Positions 6,342 to 15,987 of a stretch of 64,000 nucleotides of DNA are shown one piece after another. The notes under the pieces are model-generated. The model searched no databases and was not told the origin of the DNA. It was given only the letters and a program-made list of their open reading frames with translations. The position numbers and the translations under genes were made by a program. Numbering within the stretch: the first letter of the stretch is position 1; every line of letters begins with the position of its first letter. The stretch comes from a virus. The DNA lies in IMG/VR virus record IMGVR_UViG_3300045918_000145, positions 1 to 64,000 of that record, one strand, 5' to 3'.

Positions 6342-6566
6342 ATGAAAACGGCAGAAGAAAAAGCAAGTGCATTACTTAATAAGTTAAACATACGCGGCAA
6401 ACTTTATGACAATATTAAACCTGAACTTATTATAGCATTAAAGATTCAAGATCGTGATACTCGACACGCTTGTGCTGAAGCAGTATTACAAATAAAAGGT
6501 GAGTGGTATGATAATCAGATTCGTAATGACGCACATGATGCTTGTATGAATGTACGGGCTGTATAA
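6342..6566 (+). CDS. Small helical phage protein (74 aa)
   Basis: ATG behind TAGGAG; an upstream GTG at 6315 lies inside the leader hairpin and was not used. A 74-residue helical protein (MKTAEEKASALLNKL). Followed by a strong terminator. Unrecognised. Confidence 0.55.
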   Translation: MKTAEEKASALLNKLNIRGKLYDNIKPELIIALKIQDRDTRHACAEAVLQIKGEWYDNQIRNDAHDACMNVRAV

Positions 6567-6569
6567 CTA

Positions 6570-6591
6570 TCTGCCTCCGGCAGATTTTTTG
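6570..6591 (+). terminator. Rho-independent terminator
   Basis: ATCTGCC (6570-6576), TCC loop, GGCAGAT (6580-6586), then TTTTT. It lies four bases after a stop codon and before the VWA gene. Confidence 0.8.
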
Positions 6592-6615
6592 CTTATAAAT
6601 CCAAGGAGGCTAGAT

Positions 6616-7791
6616 ATGGATGCACCTGTATATAAAGAAGCTGAACAAGCCCTTAAAGTAGCAAAGATTACACTAATGATGCAGAAAAATACTGTCTGTT
6701 ACACGACTGTAGTTTTCTCATTGAAACAAGAAATAACTGCAGATATTCCAAACATGACTACTGCAGCAACAGACGGAAAACATCTGTACATTCATCCAGA
6801 TTTCTTTATGGGTCTGTCTCCAAATGAACGTCTTACGCTATTGGCTCACGAAGCTCTACATGTACTCCTAGACCACATGCACCGCAAAGGGGATAGGGAT
6901 CATAAGCTTTTCAATATAGCCGCTGACTACGTTATCAATGGATCACTGGTGAATGCACAATATGCCTTACCTAAAGGCGGATTACATGATCATAAATATG
7001 ACGGTATGACCACCGAGCAAGTATATAAACTTCTTGAAAAGAAAAACAATCAGCAGAAACAAGAATTATTCGACAAATGTAAAGATGGATCACTGAATGG
7101 TAATGACATCACTTACCCAGATCAAGTAGACCCTGGTGAAGCTGTTACTCAGGATGAAGTAACCAAGATCATTCTACGAGCTGTGACTCAAGCTAAGGCT
7201 ATGGGTCAGCCAGCAGGTACGATGCCAGCTGAAATAGAATTGGCACTGCAGCATACCTTAAATCCACCTTTACCTTGGCATATCATTCTAAGCCATTACC
7301 TCACAGAATTTGCTAAAGAGGACTTCACTTTTAGAAGACCTAATAGACGATTCTTACCTGATTCATATTTGCCAACAGCTCACTCAGAAGCTGTATGCAA
7401 TTTAGCTATCTGCGTGGATATCTCATCATCCGTAACTGACCACGAATTCAACGTGTTCATTACTAAGATAGCTGAGATAAAGAATTCTATGAATCCACAG
7501 GAAACTACAGTTGTCTCATTCAATACTCAAATCACTGGTGTACAGAAACTGACGGCAGATGATAATCCATTGACCAAACTCAAATTCAAAGGTAGGGGTG
7601 GTACAGCTATTGCTCCCGTTCTCGAATGGGCAGCAGAAAACAAACCAACAGTAATGATCATATTTACTGATGGTGAGTTCACCCAAGTAGAGCCAAAAAA
7701 CAAAGGCGTACCTATGCTTTGGCTCATTCATGACAACCCTATGTGGAAGACTAAGTGGGGAAGAGTAATTCATTACAATATAACTAAATAG
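6616..7791 (+). CDS. Zinc-peptidase/VWA-like protein, N4 gp24-like
   Basis: 391 aa from the ATG behind AAGGAGGC. The N-terminal domain carries HEALH (His78-Glu79...His82), a zincin-type motif followed by FNIAADYVIN, as in the DUF2201 family. The C-terminal domain is von Willebrand factor A-like, with MIDAS residues DxSxS (DISSS near 269), GGTAIAP and IIFTDG. It is the usual partner of the MoxR ATPase (N4 gp24/gp25). Substrate unknown; no peptidase activity is established for the family, to my knowledge. Confidence 0.85.
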   Translation: MDAPVYKEAEQALKVAKITLMMQKNTVCYTTVVFSLKQEITADIPNMTTAATDGKHLYIHPDFFMGLSPNERLTLLAHEALHVLLDHMHRKGDRDHKLFNIAADYVINGSLVNAQYALPKGGLHDHKYDGMTTEQVYKLLEKKNNQQKQELFDKCKDGSLNGNDITYPDQVDPGEAVTQDEVTKIILRAVTQAKAMGQPAGTMPAEIELALQHTLNPPLPWHIILSHYLTEFAKEDFTFRRPNRRFLPDSYLPTAHSEAVCNLAICVDISSSVTDHEFNVFITKIAEIKNSMNPQETTVVSFNTQITGVQKLTADDNPLTKLKFKGRGGTAIAPVLEWAAENKPTVMIIFTDGEFTQVEPKNKGVPMLWLIHDNPMWKTKWGRVIHYNITK

Positions 7792-7872
7792 GTGATAGTG
7801 AGATTTATGAGGTAGATTAGACTCAAGTGTTCTTGCCATGACCACCTACTAAAAAATTAAACAGGAGAATAT

Positions 7873-8622
7873 ATGAACCCGATTAAACGCTTAAATGATC
7901 TGACACACGCAGAACTTCTGGCAATTGTATATGACTCAGAAGATTACAATAACCTAATTGATCTTGAGTGTGCTCATAGAGGTATCAGTTTGTTACCACC
8001 GTATCCTGGGCTTGAACCTAGCAAGACAGCTGCTAAACCAGATACTCAACTTTTCAAAGTAGGTAACTGGGGATTTGCAACAGTCGATGTTGCTAATGAA
8101 GTTATAAACTTTATGGTTAGCAAAGGTATATGGAAAGAAGAATCCCAATCAGGTGTTAATGTCATGATGCCTTTGGAAGAAAATAGTTATTACTATCCTG
8201 AAATCAAAAAAGCATTAGTTTACACTCAGACTGCGTATGACCAAATAAAAGATGAAGTTGATAAACAAGCCACACTCTATAAAGAGTGGAAAGAAAACAA
8301 TGACGTTTATTCAGCAATATGGAAAGAGCGCAAAGAAGTAATTAAAGACTTCAACTCTCAGCGTGACTACGCTACTGAACTGAAGAACAACATGATCAAA
8401 ACTCACAACAGTCTTCAGCGTTACCTAGTACTATCTCAGGGATCTTATCCAATAGCTGTAAGCTTCCTTAAAGAAGCTGACAAACTTGGAGACTTACGTG
8501 TTGATGAAAATGATAGTGTCTTCTACAAATGCACACGTAGACAAGAGCATTTAATTGCAACCAGGGAAACACATCAACAGAATTGTATGTCTGACCTGCT
8601 AGGTGTTGATTCACTTACGTAG
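7873..8622 (+). CDS. Hypothetical coiled-coil protein (249 aa)
   Basis: ATG behind CAGGAG. The N-terminus begins LNDLTHAELLAIVYD; residues about 115-180 form a charged coiled coil (DEVDKQATLYKEWKE). It stands between the VWA gene and the helicase, a position often filled by poorly conserved middle genes in N4-like phages. The 80 bases before it contain only weak pairing (TAGGTG 7789 with CACCTA 7843) and no clear promoter. Confidence 0.6.
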   Translation: MNPIKRLNDLTHAELLAIVYDSEDYNNLIDLECAHRGISLLPPYPGLEPSKTAAKPDTQLFKVGNWGFATVDVANEVINFMVSKGIWKEESQSGVNVMMPLEENSYYYPEIKKALVYTQTAYDQIKDEVDKQATLYKEWKENNDVYSAIWKERKEVIKDFNSQRDYATELKNNMIKTHNSLQRYLVLSQGSYPIAVSFLKEADKLGDLRVDENDSVFYKCTRRQEHLIATRETHQQNCMSDLLGVDSLT

Positions 8623-8635
8623 GTGAGGAGAAACC

Positions 8636-8968
8636 ATGTCAGAAGAAATAGTAGAAAAACCAAAGCGTAAGATATCCAACACTGAGCTGGATAATGTAAA
8701 GAACTATCTGTCTATTGAGGTAGCATATAACTTTTCAATCATACTGCCGTATAAAGAAGGAATAGCTTTTCTAGCTGCTCTTGAAAACGTAGAAAGAGTT
8801 AGTATGCCTCACTATGGACAATCACGCATTAAGTTTAATATTGAAAGATTTGAAATTAAAACTGAGATAGTTTCTCAAGCTTTTTATCGTGAACAAAAGA
8901 TGAACCACCTATTAGGAGTAACAGATGAGCAATATAATTCTCACACCATGTCAGAAGACTGCTACTGA
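8636..8968 (+). CDS. Hypothetical protein (110 aa)
   Basis: ATG behind GTGAGGAG. A basic N-terminus (EKPKRKIS) and a mixed alpha/beta body. Its 3' end overlaps the helicase gene by 44 bases in another frame, which suggests translational coupling. Unrecognised. Confidence 0.55.
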   Translation: MSEEIVEKPKRKISNTELDNVKNYLSIEVAYNFSIILPYKEGIAFLAALENVERVSMPHYGQSRIKFNIERFEIKTEIVSQAFYREQKMNHLLGVTDEQYNSHTMSEDCY

Positions 8969-10235
8969 TGCTTTCTTAGACTTCTTAGTAAGCGATGACA
9001 TATTCTTTAGTATTACTGGCCCAGCAGGTACAGGCAAATCATTTTTGATTAAACATCTACTGCAGACTTTCTATTCTAAGTATTCTGCTTATTGTTTACT
9101 ATTACAGAAAGAAGTTAAACGCTTTGATATTAGAATAACTGCTACTACTAACAAAGCAGTCAACGTAGTAGAAGACTTCTTAGGTAGTGTACATAACGAT
9201 CACGCTAATGTTGAAGTAAGCACGATCTATTCATTGCTTGGATTAAAGATTCAGAACAACTATAAAACTGGTAAACAAGAACTGGTCTTCAATAACAAAA
9301 GCGAAGGCTATTTCAATTCATTATTTGGGCCAGAGATTCCTCTGATCTTTATTGATGAGTCATCCTTTATCAGTGAAGAATTACAAACCATAATTGAAAA
9401 TACAGCTCCTAAAGATAGGGGCGTAAAAATTGTCTATATTGGAGATAAGCATCAGCTAGCTCCGGTAGGACAAAAGTTTTCAATAATGGATTCTCTGAAC
9501 TGTAGCAAAGTAGAATTGACAGAGATAGTTCGTAATGCAGGTCATATTCTTAAAACTGGTACTCAGTTTAGGCAGACAGTTGAAACAGGTATATTCAAAC
9601 CAATCAATTACAATGGAATTGATGTAGTCCACATGGATGGCCCTACTTTCCAACAGGCTGTTGAAAACTCTTTCACTGATCCAAATTGGTATCCAAATAA
9701 AAGTAAAGTACTGGCTTGGACTAACAACAGAGTACAAGAATATAACCAACATATTCGTACAGCTATGAATAAGCCAAAGCTATTCACTACAGGAGAATAC
9801 GCTGTAACTAATGAGTATATCAAAAGTAACAAGTACACCTGTGGAGTAGACTCAGAAGTCCTACTTACAAAAGTTCACTATGAACCAATCCATTTATTCA
9901 ACGTAAAAGGATTCATGGTAGAAATAGATAATGAATTTGTTGGATTCATGCCAGAGAACTTTCAAGATGCTAAAGCAGCTATGAAAGAGTTCGCTGCAGA
10001 TAAGGAATGGAAGAAGTACTTTGAGATTAAAGAGACTTGGCTTGATCTTAGAGCTGTATATTCAAGCTCTATTCATAAAGCTCAGGGATCTACTTATGAA
10101 ACAGTATTCCTTGATCTATCTGATATTGGTACTAACTGGAATGCTAATGATGTAGCTAGACTTCTTTACGTTGGCATAACTCGTGCTTCTAAACAAGTAG
10201 TCTGTTATGGCTATCTACCTGATAGATACACCTAA
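8925..10235 (+). CDS. SF1 DNA helicase (RecD/Dda-like)
   Basis: 436 aa with the ordered SF1B helicase motifs: Walker A GPAGTGKS (residues 32-39), Walker B/motif II IFIDESS, motif III IGDKHQLAPVG, motif IV region AWTNNRVQEYN, motif V SSIHKAQGSTY and motif VI LLYVGITRA. It is comparable with T4 Dda and the N4 replication helicase gp42. Expected to unwind DNA 5'-3' at the phage fork or during recombination-dependent replication. It sits immediately upstream of the polymerase gene cluster. Confidence 0.88.
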   Translation: MSNIILTPCQKTATDAFLDFLVSDDIFFSITGPAGTGKSFLIKHLLQTFYSKYSAYCLLLQKEVKRFDIRITATTNKAVNVVEDFLGSVHNDHANVEVSTIYSLLGLKIQNNYKTGKQELVFNNKSEGYFNSLFGPEIPLIFIDESSFISEELQTIIENTAPKDRGVKIVYIGDKHQLAPVGQKFSIMDSLNCSKVELTEIVRNAGHILKTGTQFRQTVETGIFKPINYNGIDVVHMDGPTFQQAVENSFTDPNWYPNKSKVLAWTNNRVQEYNQHIRTAMNKPKLFTTGEYAVTNEYIKSNKYTCGVDSEVLLTKVHYEPIHLFNVKGFMVEIDNEFVGFMPENFQDAKAAMKEFAADKEWKKYFEIKETWLDLRAVYSSSIHKAQGSTYETVFLDLSDIGTNWNANDVARLLYVGITRASKQVVCYGYLPDRYT

Positions 10236-10244
10236 AGGATATTT

Positions 10245-10805
10245 ATGACAGACACTCAAGTACTATACCAGCTACAAGAAGACGCTGTTCAGGTACTTAT
10301 GGATGAGACATTTGAACACGTAGAACGTGAAATGAATGAACAGTATCAAGCATTAGGTAAAAGAAATGCTCAACTAAACTATGCAACAGAAACCAAGTTC
10401 ATGTACGCTGGTACGCTCTATCCGACAGGTGGAGCACGATCTACAGCCTATGGCAAACGTATTCCTATTCTACATTATTCATTATTGAATGAGCTAGAAA
10501 CCATCAACAAATCTCTGACTCAAGATGACTTTCATTATATCAAAAACTTCTTTATAGCAGCAGTAAGCCAATCACATAATGCCATTGTACTAGATGCTCT
10601 ACTACCTGTAGTACTAGTAAATGCCTTAAAAGCTAAGCTTTCATGGACTCGATTTAAAGTACTTGACACAGGTGTCTATGGAGGATTACAACAAGAACCC
10701 ATTTCTGTCACTAGACAAAATATCCAGAACCTGCAAGAGCACTACAAGTCAGTCATAGCAAGAGTTCAATGTATGCTTATGGATAAGCTGTTACTACAGA
10801 AATAG
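10245..10805 (+). CDS. Hypothetical replication-region protein (186 aa)
   Basis: ATG behind AAAGGA, nine bases after the helicase and ten before the polymerase. Mostly helical with a long acidic start. Its position suggests a replication accessory role, but no motif supports one. Confidence 0.6.
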   Translation: MTDTQVLYQLQEDAVQVLMDETFEHVEREMNEQYQALGKRNAQLNYATETKFMYAGTLYPTGGARSTAYGKRIPILHYSLLNELETINKSLTQDDFHYIKNFFIAAVSQSHNAIVLDALLPVVLVNALKAKLSWTRFKVLDTGVYGGLQQEPISVTRQNIQNLQEHYKSVIARVQCMLMDKLLLQK

Positions 10806-10815
10806 AAAGGAAGCT

Positions 10816-13362
10816 ATGCGACACGCAACTTATGGTAATGACCCTTCTTCCGCATCAATCGCAATACTCGTAAAAGAAACTTCCTTCAATAGTGACGAAA
10901 TCAAAGAACACTACATAGACGCTCTTGGTGCTAACCCAGGAGCGTTTATTGCCTACAGCCTATGGTATGATGACAATGGTAAGTGTCCTGCAGCTCTAGC
11001 GAAGGATTATCTTCAGACTCTGCTATTATCTCTAAAGCAACTTGACATATCTACAATTATTGTCACAGATGCTGCGTATTTTAAATACATTACAGAATCT
11101 AAGCAATCTGCATTATCTCTAATCGGACATCACACTATCTCTAAAATAGATGGTTACGACTCCGTATTTGACGTGTGGTACGCTCCAAACTTTCATGCAG
11201 CAAAGTATAACCCCAAGACAGAGAAAGACCTCACAGAGGCTCTCAGATGCTTTAAACAGCATTTGACAGGTAATTACGAGAAACCAGGAAGTAATGTCAT
11301 CCATTTCGCAGCGTATCCTGAATCTATTTCTGCAATAACTGCATCTCTTGAGCTTTTACTTAAATACCCAGAGCTGACAGTTGACATTGAAACCAAAGGG
11401 CTTGAGTTCTGGAAATGTGGAGTAGCAACCATCGCGTTCGCGTGGGATAAACATAACTTCATATCCATACCAGTTGATCGTGGTGAGTATCCTTGTGCTG
11501 TAAAGCGTCTACTCAGGATATTCTTTGAGAACTACGAGGGTAAACTGATAGGACAGAATCTTGGATTTGACTTTAAGGTACTTACCTTTGAATTATGGAT
11601 GGATAATCTACAAGACATAAAAGGTATGATTAATGGAATCCAGATATTAACTAGAAATTTTGAGGATACAAAACTCATAGCTTATTTGGCTATTAACAAT
11701 GCTGTAGAGAACATTCTTAAGTTAAAAGTGCTCTCTGCTCCCTATATGGGTAATTATGCTGAAGAGGATATTGAGGATACTACTCTTATACCTTTAGATA
11801 AACTGCTTGAGTATAATGGTAAGGATTGTTTAGCTACTTGGTTTGTGTACGATCTTTACTATCCTAAGATGGTAGCTGATGATCAAGAGACTCTTTATAA
11901 AGAGTTATTTAAACCATCAGTGATTACCTTATTACAAACCGAGCTGGTTGGTATGCCTATTTTACCTGATAAAGTAGCTTATGCCAAGGATAAATTGAGC
12001 AAACTACAAGCTGAGTATATGGACTATCTAAACAACTCAAAGCTTATTCAAGAGTTTCAGTTAGAGGTACAGGCTAAAGCTGTAATAGAATTCACAGCTA
12101 AGGCTAAAAAGAAAGTCTTTGATATTGACGATCCAAGAGTTCAACGATTGGTGTTCAATCCAAATAGTGATCAGCAAGTAGGAAACTTACTGTATAACTA
12201 TCTTGGCTTACCAGTACTTAGTTACACAGATGCTAAACAACCGTCTACTGATGGTAAGACTTTAAAGAAGCTTCTAAACCATACAACTAATCCAGAGTAT
12301 CTCAAGATCATTGAGATGCTTAGAGGTTTAACTCAGGTATCTAAGATTCTTACTTCATTCATACCAGCCTTTGAAAATGCTGTTCAGATGCCTGATGGAA
12401 GCTGGAGACTCTATGGTAACTTCAATCTTGGAGGAACTGTTTCAGCTAGGCTATCCAGCTCTAAACCAAACCTTCAAAATTTGCCCGCCAACTCCATCTA
12501 TGGAAAACTGATTAAGGAGTGTTTCGGATGTCTCGATGGCTGGCTATTTGGAGGAGCTGACTTTAACTCTCTTGAGGACATGGTTTCAGCTCTGACTACC
12601 AGAGATACCAACAAGATGAAATGTTATCTTGATGGCTTCGATGGTCATTCACTACGAGCAGCTAGTTATTTTAAAGATCAAATGCCTGACATTACAGATA
12701 CTGTTGAATCCATTAATAGTATCGCTGAGAAGTATCCTCATCTAAGACAAGCTTCCAAAGCTCCTACTTTTCTGCTTACCTATCAGGGTACATTTCACGG
12801 TTTGATGAATAATCTTGGTTTGGATCAAGCTTCAGCATTGATCATAGAAGCAAACTACCACGAGCTTTATAAAGAAGCTGATAAGTGGGTAGATGATAGA
12901 CTGCAACAGGCATGTGTAGATGGATATGTTACAGGAGCATTTGGCTTACGTTTAAGGACACCTTTATTGAAACTCAATGGTAAGGGTAAGCTCAACTACA
13001 AAGCAGCTCAGGAAGGACGTACAGCAGGTAACATGCTTGGTCAATCCTATGGTCAGTTAAACTCCAGAGCAGCAAATGAATTCAGAGAAAGAGTATGGGC
13101 TTCAGAGTATAAATACGACATTATTCTTTGTGCTCAAATTCATGATGCAATTTATCTTATCTGGAGAAACACAGTAGGTATAACAAAATGGGTTAATGAT
13201 AATCTCATTGACTGCATGAAGTGGTGTGAACTTGTAGAGCTTCAACACCCAACAGTTAAACTAGGTGCAGCTCTTGATATATTCTATCCTGACTGGTCTA
13301 TCAAGACTACTCTCAGCAACAATGATTCCATTCAAAACATCTATGAAACATGTAAGAAATAA
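10816..13362 (+). CDS. Family A DNA polymerase with 3'-5' exonuclease (N4 gp39-like)
   Basis: 848 aa. The exonuclease domain shows Exo I VDIET (Asp190, Glu192), Exo II GQNLGFDF and Exo III YNGKDCLATW. The polymerase domain shows motif A GADFNSLED (Asp582), motif B R-x3-K-x3-F-x3-Y-x-G (RQASKAPTFLLTYQG) and motif C IHDAIY (His776-Asp777), with Ala where Glu follows HD in bacterial Pol I. All catalytic aspartates are present. The N-terminal 150 residues do not resemble a 5'-nuclease. This is the replicative polymerase of the phage. Confidence 0.93.
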   Translation: MRHATYGNDPSSASIAILVKETSFNSDEIKEHYIDALGANPGAFIAYSLWYDDNGKCPAALAKDYLQTLLLSLKQLDISTIIVTDAAYFKYITESKQSALSLIGHHTISKIDGYDSVFDVWYAPNFHAAKYNPKTEKDLTEALRCFKQHLTGNYEKPGSNVIHFAAYPESISAITASLELLLKYPELTVDIETKGLEFWKCGVATIAFAWDKHNFISIPVDRGEYPCAVKRLLRIFFENYEGKLIGQNLGFDFKVLTFELWMDNLQDIKGMINGIQILTRNFEDTKLIAYLAINNAVENILKLKVLSAPYMGNYAEEDIEDTTLIPLDKLLEYNGKDCLATWFVYDLYYPKMVADDQETLYKELFKPSVITLLQTELVGMPILPDKVAYAKDKLSKLQAEYMDYLNNSKLIQEFQLEVQAKAVIEFTAKAKKKVFDIDDPRVQRLVFNPNSDQQVGNLLYNYLGLPVLSYTDAKQPSTDGKTLKKLLNHTTNPEYLKIIEMLRGLTQVSKILTSFIPAFENAVQMPDGSWRLYGNFNLGGTVSARLSSSKPNLQNLPANSIYGKLIKECFGCLDGWLFGGADFNSLEDMVSALTTRDTNKMKCYLDGFDGHSLRAASYFKDQMPDITDTVESINSIAEKYPHLRQASKAPTFLLTYQGTFHGLMNNLGLDQASALIIEANYHELYKEADKWVDDRLQQACVDGYVTGAFGLRLRTPLLKLNGKGKLNYKAAQEGRTAGNMLGQSYGQLNSRAANEFRERVWASEYKYDIILCAQIHDAIYLIWRNTVGITKWVNDNLIDCMKWCELVELQHPTVKLGAALDIFYPDWSIKTTLSNNDSIQNIYETCKK

Positions 13363-13370
13363 GAGGTTAT

Positions 13371-13547
13371 ATGTCAATCACTGAAGAGACGCGTTTACAG
13401 ATGTTGTATCTATTAGCTCCAGTGGCATTAGATCCACAATGCATGGATAAGTTGTTAGATGAGATGGAAAAGGCAAACGGTGTAAGACCCACACCAGAAG
13501 AAATTATGAAGCATATTAATTTACTGCGATCAGTAAGAGGAGTCTAA
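13371..13547 (+). CDS. Small hypothetical protein (58 aa)
   Basis: ATG behind AGAGGT, eight bases after the polymerase stop; its stop is followed directly by the next ATG. A helical 58-residue protein. Function unknown. Confidence 0.55.
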   Translation: MSITEETRLQMLYLLAPVALDPQCMDKLLDEMEKANGVRPTPEEIMKHINLLRSVRGV

Positions 13548-14093
13548 ATGCATTACTATATTGGTATTGATAATGGAGTTACAGGATCTATTTGTATTTT
13601 AAATGAGAATGGGTCTTGTCTACACTATGCACCAACACCTGTTAAACAAACTCTCAATTACACAAAAGAGAAAGAGTTCATAATGCGTGTAGTTGTAAAA
13701 GATATGGCCGAATTACTTATGCCATATAGAGAAGGAACAGTTGTACTGGAACGCCCTATGCTTAATCCATTACGGTGGACTGCTTCTGTATCAGCTATAC
13801 GTTGTGATGAAGCTACCAGAGGAGTAATTGAAGCTCTTGGTATGAAGTTAATCTATGTAGATTCTAAAGAGTGGCAATCTGAAATGCTACCTAATAGGAA
13901 AGCTATTTCAAGACTTCCTAAAGGATCTACAAATGAAGCCAAGAAAGCTCAGGCTAAACTGACTGCAGCCTATGCAGCAGAGACTAAGAAACTGTCGCTC
14001 ATGTGTGCTCAACGACTATTTCCTAATCTTGAATTTAAGAAAGATGGAGATGCTGCTCTTATAGCTGAGTGGGTTAGAAAGAATAAATTATAA
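13548..14093 (+). CDS. RuvC-like Holliday junction resolvase
   Basis: 181 aa with the RNase H-fold endonuclease pattern: first acidic residue in IGIDNGVTG (Asp8), a Glu after a hydrophobic strand (VVLERP, about Glu68) and a late acidic residue in KKDGDAALIAEW (about Asp168). Expected to cut branched recombination or replication intermediates before packaging. The stretch STNEAKKAQAKLTAAYAAE resembles the helical region of other phage RuvC-like enzymes. Probable ribosome site AAGAGGAG. Confidence 0.8.
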   Translation: MHYYIGIDNGVTGSICILNENGSCLHYAPTPVKQTLNYTKEKEFIMRVVVKDMAELLMPYREGTVVLERPMLNPLRWTASVSAIRCDEATRGVIEALGMKLIYVDSKEWQSEMLPNRKAISRLPKGSTNEAKKAQAKLTAAYAAETKKLSLMCAQRLFPNLEFKKDGDAALIAEWVRKNKL

Positions 14094-14094
14094 G

Positions 14095-14107
14095 CAGCCT
14101 CCGGCTG
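14095..14107 (+). terminator. Short hairpin after the RuvC-like gene
   Basis: CAGCC (14095-14099), TCC loop, GGCTG (14103-14107), followed by a T-rich stretch with no real U-tract. It has the same TCC triloop as the terminator at 6570. A weak terminator, or another element. Confidence 0.35.
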
Positions 14108-14140
14108 TTCATTTGCTTGTTCAATTTAAAGGAGAATAAG

Positions 14141-14314
14141 ATGAGTGCATTAACACAAAAGCTTAAAAAAGAAATATGTGATGTATTAAAAGAGTTTACT
14201 TTAGACTCTGGTGAATGTGTATCTGAAATAATGATTGGCCCTTTTACCGATGATGGTAATTATCAAATACGAGTTACTCTTGAATCAGGTGAGGTAATTA
14301 CAGATGAAACATAG
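14141..14314 (+). CDS. Small hypothetical protein (57 aa)
   Basis: Start chosen at 14141, seven bases after AAAGGAG, rather than the ATG at 14117 that precedes the ribosome site. An acidic 57-residue protein. It overlaps the next gene by 11 bases. Unrecognised. Confidence 0.5.
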   Translation: MSALTQKLKKEICDVLKEFTLDSGECVSEIMIGPFTDDGNYQIRVTLESGEVITDET

Positions 14315-14570
14315 TGCAGCATTGAAAGTAAAACCAGGTGAGCTATTAGCTCTTAACCTAAACAAAGATGGAATACTTTGGGAAGTGGTCAGTATTATGT
14401 TTCCTACATTTACTGTTCAGGAAGCTGGTACAATCTATCGTCCTAAAGCTATTGGTTACTGGTACTTTTCTAAACCAACTAAAGCTCAGTTTAATGCATA
14501 CAATAAACGAAGGGAGAAATACTATGGGAACAGTGACTCTGAAACCAGTACAGCCAGTACCAGTTTCTGA
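14304..14570 (+). CDS. Hypothetical protein (88 aa)
   Basis: Begins inside the preceding gene and ends inside the next one. The beta-rich core (LLALNLNKDGILWEVVS) resembles a small SH3-like barrel, with a Ser/Thr-rich C-terminus. Assignment is tentative because the 3' part overlaps another reading frame. Confidence 0.5.
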   Translation: MKHSAALKVKPGELLALNLNKDGILWEVVSIMFPTFTVQEAGTIYRPKAIGYWYFSKPTKAQFNAYNKRREKYYGNSDSETSTASTSF

Positions 14571-14814
14571 AGAAGTAATTATGATAGGAACTGCACGACT
14601 AGGTACAGTTAAAACTATAACTGATCAATCTAGTTTTAAATTTCATGTAATTCTTGAATCCAAAAACATGTGGAGTATCTATCAAGGATTTGGACAAACA
14701 GTTGATGAAGCAATGCGAGATGCTATTGAGAAAAATAGAGATCGTAGGTTTCAAGAAATAAATGAACTTGAAACACTTGAAAATATCATCTGGGGGGATC
14801 ATGAAATTAACTAA
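14524..14814 (+). CDS. Hypothetical protein (96 aa)
   Basis: ATG behind AAGGGAG. A 96-residue alpha/beta protein with VYQGF/VDEAMRDAIEKNRD features, resembling small phage proteins of unknown role. It overlaps the end of the previous ORF by 47 bases and the next gene by 14. Confidence 0.5.
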   Translation: MGTVTLKPVQPVPVSEEVIMIGTARLGTVKTITDQSSFKFHVILESKNMWSIYQGFGQTVDEAMRDAIEKNRDRRFQEINELETLENIIWGDHEIN

Positions 14815-15793
14815 TAGCAAGAACATAGGTCTGTCTATGGCTGTCTTTCTAGCGCATGACGACTATGACTATGACCCAAGACCAAACGTACTCTCAGCGA
14901 CCACTCTACAGAAGTCTGTAAGACAGATCATATTGGCTAAACGTATAGAGTCAACTGACATGTCAATGGATATCAGCTCAATGGTAGCCTCTTCTTTTGG
15001 TACAGCTGTTCACGATGCTGTTGAGAAAGCATGGTCAGAGAAACGCTATATGAAGGCCATGAAGAAGCTTGGATACTCTGCAGATACCATCGCTAGAATT
15101 AAAGTTAATCCTATGCCAGAGGAACTAACAGAAGACACTATTGCTATCTATGTTGAACAACGTAGTGAGCGTAAGTTAGGTGCTTGGATTATTGTAGGTA
15201 AGTTTGACTTTGTAGGTGACGGTCAACTTGAAGACCATAAAAGCACTGGTGTCTATACCTACATGAAGAAAACCAACAATGAAAAGTATCGTCAGCAAGG
15301 ATCTGTTTATCGCTGGCTTAATCCAAAGATAATTACTCGTGATCAGATGCTTATCAATTTCATCTTTACAGACTTCTCAAAACTGAAAGCTGCTCTTGAA
15401 AAAGATAAAGGTTACCCACCAGAGCGTCTTATGGATATGCCAGTAGCTTTGATGTCATTGAGTGAAACTGAAAAATGGATTAATGATAAACTGAAACTAA
15501 TTGATACAAATTTCAATGTAGCTGAACCAGATCTTCCATTATGTAATCAGCAGGAACTCTGGCAGGATGACACAGTTTACGCTTACTACAAAAGCGGAGA
15601 TTCAGATAAGTCTACCAAGAATTTTGATAACTTTTCTGAAGCTCAGATGCGTTTAAACAAAGATGGCGGATCTGGTATTATCAAGATTCGCAAAGGTGCA
15701 GTTAAATACTGTGCTTGGTGTGTTGCTGCATCTATATGTTCACAGTGTCAGCAGCTTATTGCTGATGGTTCATTTAATCCTGAAGGAGCTTAA
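14801..15793 (+). CDS. PD-(D/E)XK nuclease, Cas4/RecB-like
   Basis: 330 aa from the ATG behind GGGGGG. Signatures of the RecB/Cas4 nuclease family: GTAVHDAVE near residue 70, VGKFDFV (Asp136), LEDHKS (about Glu144-Lys147) and RQQGSVYRW, the QxxxY motif. Near the C-terminus a four-cysteine cluster (CAWCVAASICSQC, from about 304) could hold Fe-S or zinc. A nuclease of this type accompanies the replication genes in N4-like phages and probably processes DNA ends in recombination. Confidence 0.78.
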   Translation: MKLTNSKNIGLSMAVFLAHDDYDYDPRPNVLSATTLQKSVRQIILAKRIESTDMSMDISSMVASSFGTAVHDAVEKAWSEKRYMKAMKKLGYSADTIARIKVNPMPEELTEDTIAIYVEQRSERKLGAWIIVGKFDFVGDGQLEDHKSTGVYTYMKKTNNEKYRQQGSVYRWLNPKIITRDQMLINFIFTDFSKLKAALEKDKGYPPERLMDMPVALMSLSETEKWINDKLKLIDTNFNVAEPDLPLCNQQELWQDDTVYAYYKSGDSDKSTKNFDNFSEAQMRLNKDGGSGIIKIRKGAVKYCAWCVAASICSQCQQLIADGSFNPEGA

Positions 15794-15795
15794 CT

Positions 15796-15987
15796 ATGAA
15801 ACTAAAAACGATTAAACCAATGGAGACTCGTAAAGACTCTATTAGTTTTGTAATCGAATTTGAACCAAGACTTAAACGTAATGTTGGTATTGGTTATGTT
15901 GATGAGGGTGCAGCATCACTAGATGATTTTAAAAAGCATCCAATAGTTGAACGATCTTGGCTAGACATAAAGGAGTTTTCAAAATGA
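15796..15987 (+). CDS. Small hypothetical protein (63 aa)
   Basis: ATG two bases after the nuclease stop, with AAGGAG inside the upstream gene. The beta-rich 63-residue product is unrecognised. Stop overlaps the primase start (ATGA). Confidence 0.5.
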   Translation: MKLKTIKPMETRKDSISFVIEFEPRLKRNVGIGYVDEGAASLDDFKKHPIVERSWLDIKEFSK